From Candidatus Gastranaerophilales bacterium (GTDB lineage Bacteria; Cyanobacteriota; Vampirovibrionia; Gastranaerophilales; Gastranaerophilaceae): DNA of 16,343 bases. Location: assembly GCA_944323945.1 (NCBI GenBank), contig CALUUL010000045.1:1-16343 (forward strand), written 5' to 3'. Both the position numbers and the translations under genes were made by a program. Under the pieces are notes generated by a model that worked only from the letters and a program-made list of their open reading frames with translations, was not told the origin of the DNA and ran no database searches. How positions within the stretch are numbered: the stretch's first letter is position 1; every line of letters begins with the position of its first letter. This document shows, one piece after another, positions 1 through 6,160 of this stretch.

Positions 1-48
1 CCTATCATAGTCTAGATATTACAACAATAATAAATAAAATGGAATAAA

Positions 49-77
49 TATACATAAATAAATATTTAAGTTATAAT
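49..77 (+). promoter_or_regulatory. putative sigma70-type promoter of pnp
   Basis: A perfect -10 box TATAAT lies at 72-77, and a 4/6 match to the -35 consensus (TATACA) lies at 49-54, with a 17-nt spacer. Transcription would start near 84, giving a leader of about 36 nt before the ATG at 120. The region is very A+T-rich, so TATAAT alone is weak evidence; the correct spacing raises it. No gene is visible in positions 1-119, and the usual upstream partner rpsO is not inside the window. Confidence 0.45.
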
Positions 78-119
78 GTTATGCGAAAATAGAAGTGTAT
101 AAAAAGAAAAGAGAAAAAC

Positions 120-2255
120 ATGGTAGAAACAAAGAAAATTGAAATACCTGTTGGTGGTAAAATCGTTACGATTGAAACAGGTAAGTATGCAAAATCAGCT
201 ACCAGCTCAGTTACGGTGAGATGTGGAGATACAATGTTATTTATACATTGTTGTGTTAGCCCTGAACCAAGAGTTGGTATAGACTTTTTCCCATTATTGA
301 TTGATTATGAAGAAAGAATGTCTGCGATTGGCAGAATTCCAGGTGGATATAACAGAAGTGAAGGTAAAGCAAGTGATAAGGCTATATTAGTATCAAGATT
401 GATTGATAGACCTATTAGACCATTATTCCCTAAAGGTTATAGAAATGATATACAAATTGTTGCTCAATTGTTTAGCTATGATCAACAAAATCAACCTGAT
501 ACTTTAGCTATGTTAGGAGCTTCTGCAGCTCTCATGTTGTCAGGTGCCCCGTTTGAAGGTCCCATTGGAGCTGTTAGAGTTTCAAAAATCGATGGTCAGT
601 TAATTGCAAATCCAACTCATCAAGAAGCTGATAAATCAAATTTGGATATTGTTGTTGCAGGTACGCATGACAGTGTTATTATGGTTGAAGCTGGATGTAA
701 ATTCGTTACTGAAGATGAAATTATGGAAGCAGTTGAATTTGCACAAGTAGAAATTAGAAAACAATGTGATGCTCAACTTCAATTTGCTCAAGATTGTGGT
801 GTCGTTAGAGAAGAATTTGTAAACCCATATGATACAACAGAACTTAAAAATTTAATTAATGACGTTGCTTATGATATGATTTTCGACGCATATCATAATT
901 TTGATAGAAAGTACAGACAAGAAAAGCTTGAAGAAGCAAAAAAACTTGTAAAAGAAAAAGTGGAAGCACTTCCAGAAGATCATTATATACATAAAATTAT
1001 AGAAGAAACAGGTATTGATTTTGTTGCAGAAGAATTTAAAACTGCAGAAAAGAAAATAATGCGTGCAATGATTTTAGATGAAGGAGTTCGTGCAGACGGA
1101 AGAAAACCAAATGAAGTACGTCCTATTTGGTGTGAAGTTGGAGTTATTCCAAGAGCTCATGGAAGTGCAGTATTTACAAGAGGTCAAACTCAAATATTAT
1201 CTGTTGCAACATTGGCTGGTCCAGGTATGAAACAAGAACTAGATGGTGTTGATCCTGAAACAGAAAAATATTACATGCATAAATATATATTCCCAGGATA
1301 TTCAGTTGGCGAAGTAAAACCATTAAGAGGTCCTGGAAGAAGAGAAGTAGGTCATGGAAATTTAGCAGAAAGAGCAAATGTACCAGCACTTCCATCACAA
1401 GAAGAATTTGGATATACAATAAGAGTTACTTCTGATGTATTAGAATCAAACGGATCAACATCAATGGGTTCAACTTGCGGTTCATCAATGGCTTTAATGA
1501 ATGCTGGTGTTCCTGTAAAATGTATGATAGGTGGTGTTGCAATGGGTATGATTACAGAGCCCGGACGAGAACCTGTTGTATTGACAGATATTCAAGGAAT
1601 AGAAGATTTCCTTGGAGACATGGATTTTAAAGTTACAGGAAATGATGATGGTATTACAGCTCTTCAAATGGATATGAAGGCAAAAGGTATTGCAAATGAT
1701 ACATTGAGGAAAGCATTAGCACAAGCAAAAGAAGGAAGACTTCACATTTTGTCAAAAATGAGAGAAGTTATTACAGAGCCGGCTAAAGAACTTTCACCAT
1801 ATGCACCAAGAATATTTACAATGACAATTCCAACTGAAGATATCGGAACTGTAATCGGACCTGGCGGAAAAAATATAAGAGGTATAATTGAAGCTTCAGG
1901 TGCAGAAATAGATATTCAAGATGATGGCAGAGTTACAATAACTTCAAATGACAAAGAAGGTGCCGATATTGCAAGACATATGATTAGCCAAATGACATTT
2001 AAACCAGTAGAAGGTTTAGTATGTAAGGGCAAAGTCGTTAAAATTGTACAATTTGGTGCATTTATTGAACTTGCGCCAGGAAAAGATGGTATGGTTCACA
2101 TATCTCAAGTATGCAAAGAAAGAATTGATACAATTGAAGGTAAACTTAATGTTGGTGATATAGTAACAGTAAAAATTATAAAAATTGATGATAGAGGCAA
2201 AGTAAGCTTAACAATAAAAGGTGTTACAGAAGAAGAAGCAGCTAATTGTCAATAA
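120..2255 (+). CDS. pnp: polynucleotide phosphorylase (PNPase)
   Basis: A 3'-5' exoribonuclease that degrades RNA by phosphorolysis to nucleoside diphosphates; it acts as a trimer, often within the RNA degradosome. The 711-residue length is normal. Two RNase PH domains are visible (about 12-145 and 315-545) joined by a helical domain, then a KH domain with GPGGK at 580-584, then an S1 domain from about 629 to 701. Phosphate-site residues are present in the Ser-rich loop after SNGS. The residues matching E. coli D486, D492 and K494 are D496, D502 and K504, so the enzyme should be active. The first-domain loop that is FFRR in E. coli reads YNRS here (77-80). The ATG at 120 has only a weak purine-rich ribosome-binding site (RBS; GAGAAAAA). 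The gene is followed by a hairpin at 2275-2313 and is probably monocistronic. Confidence 0.97.
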   Translation: MVETKKIEIPVGGKIVTIETGKYAKSATSSVTVRCGDTMLFIHCCVSPEPRVGIDFFPLLIDYEERMSAIGRIPGGYNRSEGKASDKAILVSRLIDRPIRPLFPKGYRNDIQIVAQLFSYDQQNQPDTLAMLGASAALMLSGAPFEGPIGAVRVSKIDGQLIANPTHQEADKSNLDIVVAGTHDSVIMVEAGCKFVTEDEIMEAVEFAQVEIRKQCDAQLQFAQDCGVVREEFVNPYDTTELKNLINDVAYDMIFDAYHNFDRKYRQEKLEEAKKLVKEKVEALPEDHYIHKIIEETGIDFVAEEFKTAEKKIMRAMILDEGVRADGRKPNEVRPIWCEVGVIPRAHGSAVFTRGQTQILSVATLAGPGMKQELDGVDPETEKYYMHKYIFPGYSVGEVKPLRGPGRREVGHGNLAERANVPALPSQEEFGYTIRVTSDVLESNGSTSMGSTCGSSMALMNAGVPVKCMIGGVAMGMITEPGREPVVLTDIQGIEDFLGDMDFKVTGNDDGITALQMDMKAKGIANDTLRKALAQAKEGRLHILSKMREVITEPAKELSPYAPRIFTMTIPTEDIGTVIGPGGKNIRGIIEASGAEIDIQDDGRVTITSNDKEGADIARHMISQMTFKPVEGLVCKGKVVKIVQFGAFIELAPGKDGMVHISQVCKERIDTIEGKLNVGDIVTVKIIKIDDRGKVSLTIKGVTEEEAANCQ

Positions 2256-2274
2256 TTTCTTAATAAGTATAATA

Positions 2275-2313
2275 AATAGCCTAAATTTTCAATTATTGAA
2301 TTTTTAGGCTATT
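2275..2313 (+). terminator. hairpin after pnp, possible terminator
   Basis: The arms AATAGCCTAAA (2275-2285) and TTTAGGCTATT (2303-2313) are perfectly complementary over 11 bp. A second inner inverted repeat (TTCAAT/ATTGAA, 2288-2300) lies in the loop. There is no clean U tract after the right arm, so it may terminate inefficiently or protect the 3' end of pnp mRNA instead. Confidence 0.6.
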
Positions 2314-2324
2314 ATTATATATAA

Positions 2325-2341
2325 AAAGAGGTAAGGTTTTG
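2325..2341 (+). promoter_or_regulatory. RBS and TTG start of the patatin gene
   Basis: A clear SD sequence (AAAGAGGTAAGG, ending near 2336) sits a few bases before the TTG at 2339. No in-frame ATG lies between the SD and the conserved GGGGVRG motif, so the TTG is the start. Confidence 0.7.
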
Positions 2342-3541
2342 GATAGTTTAGTAAAATATAATTGTATATTTGGTGGCGGTGGTGTCCGCGGTATGTGTTA
2401 CGTTGGTGTATTGAGAGCATTAAAGGAACTCAATATAGAAATTGATAATATTGCAGGTTCATCCGTTGGTGCAGTATTCGCAGGATTATTGGCAGCAGGA
2501 TATGATGAAAAAGAAATCCAAGACATGTTCTTTAATTTTAATTTTAATATGTTTAGAGATATTAATATAAATATATTTAATACCGATATTTCATTAAGTA
2601 AAGGTGAAATATTTCTTGATTGGTTAAGAGAAAAAATTGGGAAAAAAGTACTTGGAGAAAAATACAGAGAAAATTCTAAGGTAAAGTTTAAAGATTTAGA
2701 TAAAAATTTACATATTTTAACTTTAGATATAAATACAAATACTCCATATATATTTTCAAAAGAAAATACACCTGATGAGGAAGTTGCGTTTGCAATTAGA
2801 ACATCAGCGTGTATGCCAGGATTGATGAAACCTATAAGTATTGGTGAATCTATACTTGTTGATGGAGATTTAATAAAAAGCTGGGCCGGTTGTAAAATAT
2901 ATAATGATTTGGATACATCTAATAATAGAATTTTAGAATTTCGTCTTGAAGGTAAAAAAGAAGGTACAGATTTTAAAAATCCAGTAGATTATATAAATTC
3001 AGTAATTAGTACTATTTGGTATTTATGTACAGAAAATGTATATAATCTTAATCACGAAAATGATAGATATGATTATATAATTTTAGATACAAAAGATGTT
3101 GTTTTCTTTGACTTTAACATAGACAGAAGGCAAAAAGAAACATTGGCGGAAAAAGGATATCAAATTACAAAAAATTATTTTACAATGATTCTTATTGAAA
3201 AGAAAAAAAAGATTTTAAATGTATATAAAAAAATATTAAAAAATTTAAAATATTTAAGAAATGCTATTTGTAAAAATAAGCCTTTGGATGCAATTTTTAC
3301 AATAAATGAGATATTATCATCAATGTTTGAAGATTTAAAATATATAGATTCTTCAATATGTACAAAAATAAAAGACTTGAAAGAAAGTATTGTCGTAAAT
3401 ACAAGAAAACAGTTTTTATTATCAAGAAAAATGGATAATGAAAAGCAAATTCTCGAAAGATGTGAATTTATATATGTGTTGGTAGAGGAAAGAATTTTAG
3501 AAATAGAACAGTATATAAAATATTATTGTAATAAATGTTAA
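2339..3541 (+). CDS. patatin-like phospholipase family protein
   Basis: A predicted cytosolic or membrane-associated serine lipid acyl hydrolase with a Ser-Asp dyad. The N-terminal patatin domain shows the oxyanion loop GGGGVRG (12-18), the nucleophile elbow GSSVG (40-44, Ser42) and the catalytic Asp in VDGD (Asp175; the family usually has DGG, here DGD). The C-terminal part from about residue 260 is Lys/Ile/Asn-rich and predicted helical, does not resemble the patatin core, and ends in CNKC. There is no signal peptide. Translation starts at TTG with a strong SD. The gene follows pnp across a hairpin and is 74 nt before the kinase gene on the same strand. Substrate is unknown. Related bacterial families range from effector lipases to housekeeping lysophospholipases and CBASS phospholipases; no cyclase partner is present here, so a defence role is not supported. 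Confidence 0.88.
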   Translation: MDSLVKYNCIFGGGGVRGMCYVGVLRALKELNIEIDNIAGSSVGAVFAGLLAAGYDEKEIQDMFFNFNFNMFRDININIFNTDISLSKGEIFLDWLREKIGKKVLGEKYRENSKVKFKDLDKNLHILTLDINTNTPYIFSKENTPDEEVAFAIRTSACMPGLMKPISIGESILVDGDLIKSWAGCKIYNDLDTSNNRILEFRLEGKKEGTDFKNPVDYINSVISTIWYLCTENVYNLNHENDRYDYIILDTKDVVFFDFNIDRRQKETLAEKGYQITKNYFTMILIEKKKKILNVYKKILKNLKYLRNAICKNKPLDAIFTINEILSSMFEDLKYIDSSICTKIKDLKESIVVNTRKQFLLSRKMDNEKQILERCEFIYVLVEERILEIEQYIKYYCNKC

Positions 3542-3615
3542 GATTGAGTGCATAATCTAACAAATTATTTTATAATTGCATTTTATATTAGTGTATTTAA
3601 AGAGCGGAGTATTTA

Positions 3616-4467
3616 ATGTCAGGTGAGAGTATGTTGGAAATTAATCAATACAAAGATCTTTTAAAAGAAGATATAAGTATAAGTGTTTTCAAGATAGTAG
3701 ATGGAATAAAAGATATATTAGAAGAAGACAGAGCACAAAAACAACCGCTTTTTCTTTCCATAAATGAAAAATTGATTATAAAAACAGTAAAAGAATTTTT
3801 AGTAAATAAGCAGAAACAGTGTCTTATTGGAATAACAGGAGAATCTGCTTCAGGAAAAACAACATTGGTAAATTATGTTTCAAAGGCATTAAGAAAAAAA
3901 TTATTTAATGAAACATATACAACATTATGTTGTGATGATTATTATAAAGATACATCAGAAGAGTTAAAAGCAGCAGGAAGTTATGAAGAATTATATAAAA
4001 CAGGTTTTAGCTTTGATAAGCCTGATGCTATAAATTTAGAGTTAATGCGAGCTCATTTAATAAGTCTGAAAAATAGTTGTGGTGTAAATGCTCCGGAATA
4101 TGATTTTGTAACTTGCGAAAGTATTCCTAACAGAGCTTATAAGAATCCGACAAGGGCTATTTTAGCAGAAGGATTATATGTTTTAGGTGAAGAATTAGTT
4201 GATTTATTCGATATAAAAGTATATGTATTTACTCCTTTTGATAAAATAAAAGAAAGATGGTTTACAAGAGCAATATTGAGAGGGAAGACTGGAAGTGCAG
4301 CAGAGCATCAATTTAATGATGTAAATACAACAGCTCAAATTTATATAAGACCGACGATGCAAAACGCAGATATAGTAGTAAATGGTTTGGCGAGTGCAGA
4401 ATATATCGAGGAAATTACAACAAAAATAATAAATTTGATAAATGATGTAGTTAATTTCTATAAATAA
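3616..4467 (+). CDS. P-loop kinase, uridine kinase / phosphoribulokinase family
   Basis: A probable ATP-dependent small-molecule kinase. The Walker A motif GESASGKT is at 75-82. It is followed by uridine-kinase-like landmarks: DDYYKD (107-112), FDKPDAIN (133-140), PEYDF (160-164), the second-strand AEG (184-186), and an Arg-rich lid with RG (222-223). The family usually starts close to the P loop, but this protein has about 65 extra N-terminal residues. ATG 3616 is preceded by GGAG (3606-3609, 6-nt spacing). An alternative ATG at 3631 also has an SD (AGGTGAG), so the exact start is uncertain by five residues. The gene lies 74 nt after the patatin gene and is closed by a terminator at 4499-4535. 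Uridine/cytidine phosphorylation is the simplest guess, but several core motifs deviate from Udk, so another nucleoside or metabolite is possible. Confidence 0.8.
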   Translation: MSGESMLEINQYKDLLKEDISISVFKIVDGIKDILEEDRAQKQPLFLSINEKLIIKTVKEFLVNKQKQCLIGITGESASGKTTLVNYVSKALRKKLFNETYTTLCCDDYYKDTSEELKAAGSYEELYKTGFSFDKPDAINLELMRAHLISLKNSCGVNAPEYDFVTCESIPNRAYKNPTRAILAEGLYVLGEELVDLFDIKVYVFTPFDKIKERWFTRAILRGKTGSAAEHQFNDVNTTAQIYIRPTMQNADIVVNGLASAEYIEEITTKIINLINDVVNFYK

Positions 4468-4498
4468 TAAATAGTTAATAAAGTAGTTATTAAAGATT

Positions 4499-4535
4499 AA
4501 AAATTTACATTTATGTAAAAAAATGTAAATTTTTT
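4499..4535 (+). terminator. rho-independent terminator after the kinase gene
   Basis: A 14-bp perfect stem of mostly A/T pairs (4499-4512 with 4521-4534) has an 8-nt loop, and its right arm runs into a run of T residues (4530-4535). The position just after the kinase stop supports termination. Confidence 0.75.
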
Positions 4536-4711
4536 AGTAAAAAAAAGTAAAAAAAATTAAAGAATAAAGATTCCAATCCGATAGAATAATCAGTAATATA
4601 AAGGTTTTAATATAGGAAAAGCAAAGACGGGGCTATTTATAATATTAAGCAATAAATATAATTTAAATGTTTTAGTATTAATGTAGTCTTGTCAAGGCAA
4701 GGAGAACTTTT
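4536..4711 (+). other. non-coding leader upstream of the 94-residue protein gene
   Basis: These 176 nt between a terminator and a GTG start hold no supportable ORF. Most is A/T, but two G+C-richer islands stand out: AGGAAAAGCAAAGACGGGGC (about 4614-4633) and GTCTTGTCAAGGCAAGGAG (4686-4704). AAGAC in the first can pair with GTCTT in the second. TATAAT sequences occur at 4638-4643 and 4657-4662, without convincing -35 boxes. It may be a structured leader; no known riboswitch could be assigned. Confidence 0.35.
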
Positions 4712-4714
4712 GTG
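4699..4714 (+). promoter_or_regulatory. strong RBS deciding a GTG start
   Basis: AAGGAG at 4699-4704 lies 7 nt before GTG at 4712. This is one of the best SD sequences in the window and supports translation of the otherwise unrecognised 94-residue ORF. Confidence 0.75.
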
Positions 4715-4996
4715 GCGAAACCTACAGCAACGGCAACACTACAACTTCATATAAATAGGGTAAGGAATTTTTTGAATTTCACAAGGGCATTCTTAAAGAA
4801 GAATAATCCAGTTAAAATTATTATTGCAAGTTTGCTAACATACATAAAGGATATAGCGACTGTGAAACAAAAACTCAAAAAAATTCAATATCGTATTAAT
4901 TATGAAAAATATAAGCTAAAAAAAACGGAACTGATTTTAGCACAAAATTCAGAACATGTTTTTTTAAAAGGCAGGTCACTAAATCAAACAAGGTAA
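4712..4996 (+). CDS. small basic hypothetical protein (94 aa)
   Basis: I do not recognise this family. The protein is strongly basic, with about 20 Lys/Arg against few acidic residues. It has a Thr/Ala-rich start (MAKPTATATL), a short hydrophobic stretch around 34-45 (VKIIIASLLTYI) and a Lys-rich helical part at 46-72. There are no cysteines and no evident signal peptide. The ORF is supported by an excellent SD before a GTG start. Its stop lies 6 nt before the next ATG, with the SD of the next gene overlapping this stop codon, so the two genes are almost certainly translationally coupled. Nucleic-acid binding, or a partner role for the coiled-coil neighbour, are guesses only. Confidence 0.65.
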   Translation: MAKPTATATLQLHINRVRNFLNFTRAFLKKNNPVKIIIASLLTYIKDIATVKQKLKKIQYRINYEKYKLKKTELILAQNSEHVFLKGRSLNQTR

Positions 4997-5002
4997 AAAT
5001 AT

Positions 5003-5341
5003 ATGGGATTTCTCATAGCATTTAACAGAAAGATGTATCTTACAGCTTACATAAATAAATTAGAAAGTAAGCTTAATGATATTACAGCACAAAAGCTTAA
5101 TCTAACAGATACTATAACACAACTAACAAGTCAGATAAGTGATATAGGGAATACCGATTCGCCTGCAGTTAAGCAACTAGAAGCACGCAGAGTTGAACTT
5201 GAGAATTTGGACAAACAATTAGAAATAAGAATGCAAAAAATACAGACTCAATTACAAGCTGCAAATACAGAGTTACAGTCAGCTGATCAAATGTTGCAGC
5301 AAAATATACAAAGATCTTTCTCTTATAATGCTGGCGGTTAA
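5003..5341 (+). CDS. small coiled-coil hypothetical protein (112 aa)
   Basis: I do not recognise this family. After a short hydrophobic/basic N-terminus (MGFLIAFNRKMYLTAYI) the protein is predicted to be almost entirely helical coiled coil: about 15-48, a break at GNTDSP (49-54), then about 55-104. It ends in a short Gly-containing tail (SYNAGG). Gln, Leu, Thr and Asn are abundant and there is no cysteine. The helix-turn-helix layout resembles small secretion- or filament-associated coiled-coil proteins in general shape only; no homology is claimed. The SD (AAGG, about 4990-4993) overlaps the stop of the upstream gene, indicating coupling. A strong terminator follows at 5361-5391, so this is the end of a small two-gene unit. 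Confidence 0.75.
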   Translation: MGFLIAFNRKMYLTAYINKLESKLNDITAQKLNLTDTITQLTSQISDIGNTDSPAVKQLEARRVELENLDKQLEIRMQKIQTQLQAANTELQSADQMLQQNIQRSFSYNAGG

Positions 5342-5360
5342 TAAATCAGTAAAATATAAT

Positions 5361-5391
5361 AAAAAGGGAACAATTTTAAGTTCCCTTTTTT
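5361..5391 (+). terminator. rho-independent terminator before the fatty-acid operon
   Basis: A perfect 11-bp stem, AAAAAGGGAAC (5361-5371) with GTTCCCTTTTT (5380-5390), has an 8-nt loop and six T residues at 5386-5391. The A run on the left makes it potentially bidirectional. It insulates the coiled-coil gene from the yceD promoter, which begins only a few bases later. Confidence 0.9.
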
Positions 5392-5404
5392 ATTTGACAA
5401 ATAA
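5390..5404. promoter_or_regulatory. palindrome over the -35 box, candidate operator
   Basis: TTATTTG-A-CAAATAA is a perfect 7+1+7 inverted repeat centred on 5397. It completely covers the -35 hexamer TTGACA (5394-5399) of the yceD-fab operon. A dimeric regulator bound here would block RNA polymerase. The identity of any regulator is unknown. Confidence 0.5.
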
Positions 5405-5421
5405 CATCTTCTATTTAAAAT
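5394..5421 (+). promoter_or_regulatory. promoter of the yceD-rpmF-plsX-fab operon
   Basis: A perfect -35 TTGACA (5394-5399), a 16-nt spacer and the -10 TAAAAT (5416-5421) give a strong sigma70-type promoter. The expected transcription start (about 5428) is only about two bases before the yceD ATG at 5430, so the message would be leaderless or nearly so. It lies directly downstream of a terminator, as expected for the head of an operon. Confidence 0.75.
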
Positions 5422-5425
5422 AGAA
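5409..5425. promoter_or_regulatory. palindrome over the -10 box, candidate operator
   Basis: TTCTATTT-A-AAATAGAA is a perfect 8+1+8 inverted repeat centred on 5417. It covers the -10 hexamer and ends just before the expected transcription start. Its centre is 20 bp, about two helical turns, from the palindrome over the -35 box. Confidence 0.5.
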
Positions 5426-5429
5426 AAAT

Positions 5430-5921
5430 ATGAATATAAAGATATCAGAGATAGAAAATACAGAGAAAAAGATTAGTGATGTAAATTTTTCAAAAATTTT
5501 TGAAGAATTTAATAAAGATATTCCGGTAGAAGCAAAATTGCACATAGAAGTAATTGGAACTCTTATAAAAATAAGCGGAAGAATAAAAGCAAAATTAAAT
5601 TTAGTATGTGATTTATGTTTAAAAGAGTTTACAAAAGAATTTGATTTTGAAGTAGAAGAGCTTTTTACAAAATATGGCTTAAATCCCAGTATTTCAGATG
5701 AGTTTGAGATAAAACAGAATAGTTTTATAGAAGATCTAAATGGAAAAGATGACATAGATTTGGCAGATTTTGTTTACCAAAGTGTAATATTACATATACC
5801 AAATAAGCTTGTTTGTGATATAAATTGTAATGGAAGTGAAATTGTTAATAAATATATAAAAACTGATTTCACAGATCCGAGATTAGAAATATTTAAAAAT
5901 ATAAAACTAGAAAAGGAATAA
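5430..5921 (+). CDS. yceD: YceD family (DUF177) protein
   Basis: A member of the DUF177 family, encoded beside rpmF in most bacteria and linked to 23S rRNA maturation/accumulation and ribosome assembly. The 163-residue protein shows the family landmarks: the N-terminal MNIKISEI strand, CDLC (60-63), a second, reduced Cys pair C129/C133 (CDINC), and the C-terminal DPRLEIFKNI motif (149-158). The second Cys cluster is shorter than the CxxxCxxCG form seen in many homologues, so metal binding is uncertain. The start codon directly follows the promoter with no SD, which fits leaderless initiation. The stop is 4 nt before the rpmF ATG. Confidence 0.9.
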   Translation: MNIKISEIENTEKKISDVNFSKIFEEFNKDIPVEAKLHIEVIGTLIKISGRIKAKLNLVCDLCLKEFTKEFDFEVEELFTKYGLNPSISDEFEIKQNSFIEDLNGKDDIDLADFVYQSVILHIPNKLVCDINCNGSEIVNKYIKTDFTDPRLEIFKNIKLEKE

Positions 5922-5925
5922 AATC

Positions 5926-6129
5926 ATGGCAGTACCAAAGAAAAGAACAGGTAAATCAGCACAAGCAAAAAGAAGAGCAAATTGGAAAGGAACAATTCCA
6001 GAAACAACAATTTGTACAAATTGCGGTGCAACAGTATTAACACATACAGTATGTACAGAATGTGGAACATATAAAGGCGAAAAAGTAAGTAAAAAAGCTG
6101 ACAAAACAGAAGTAAAGGACGCTGAATAA
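5926..6129 (+). CDS. rpmF: 50S ribosomal protein L32
   Basis: Large-subunit ribosomal protein L32, 67 residues. The start MAVPKKRTGKS and the RRANWK segment are typical. Four cysteines (C30, C33, C43, C46) in two CxxC pairs form a zinc ribbon, so this is the zinc-binding form rather than the Cys-free one. The SD AAAGGA (about 5912-5916) lies within the end of yceD, so translation is coupled to it. The order yceD-rpmF-plsX is conserved across many bacterial phyla. Confidence 0.97.
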   Translation: MAVPKKRTGKSAQAKRRANWKGTIPETTICTNCGATVLTHTVCTECGTYKGEKVSKKADKTEVKDAE

Positions 6130-6160
6130 TAGCAATTAGAAAATGGGGATATAGGAAAGT

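Noticed and set aside
1174..1419. Antisense open frames within pnp, plsX, fabG and the 387-residue gene
   Set aside because: They lie opposite strongly conserved coding sequence, have low-complexity Leu/Ile- or Ala/Pro-rich translations and no good SD; they are shadows of the real genes.
2339..3541. Patatin as effector of a CBASS-type defence system
   Set aside because: No nucleotidyltransferase/cyclase or ubiquitin-like accessory gene is nearby; the neighbours are pnp and a metabolic-type kinase.
4610..4704. Cyclic di-GMP-I (GEMM) riboswitch upstream of the 94-residue gene
   Set aside because: Only a GCAAAG-like core fragment is present. The first GCAAACC segment, the GNRA-capped P2 and the P3 receptor elements could not be found, so it is reported only as a possible structured leader.
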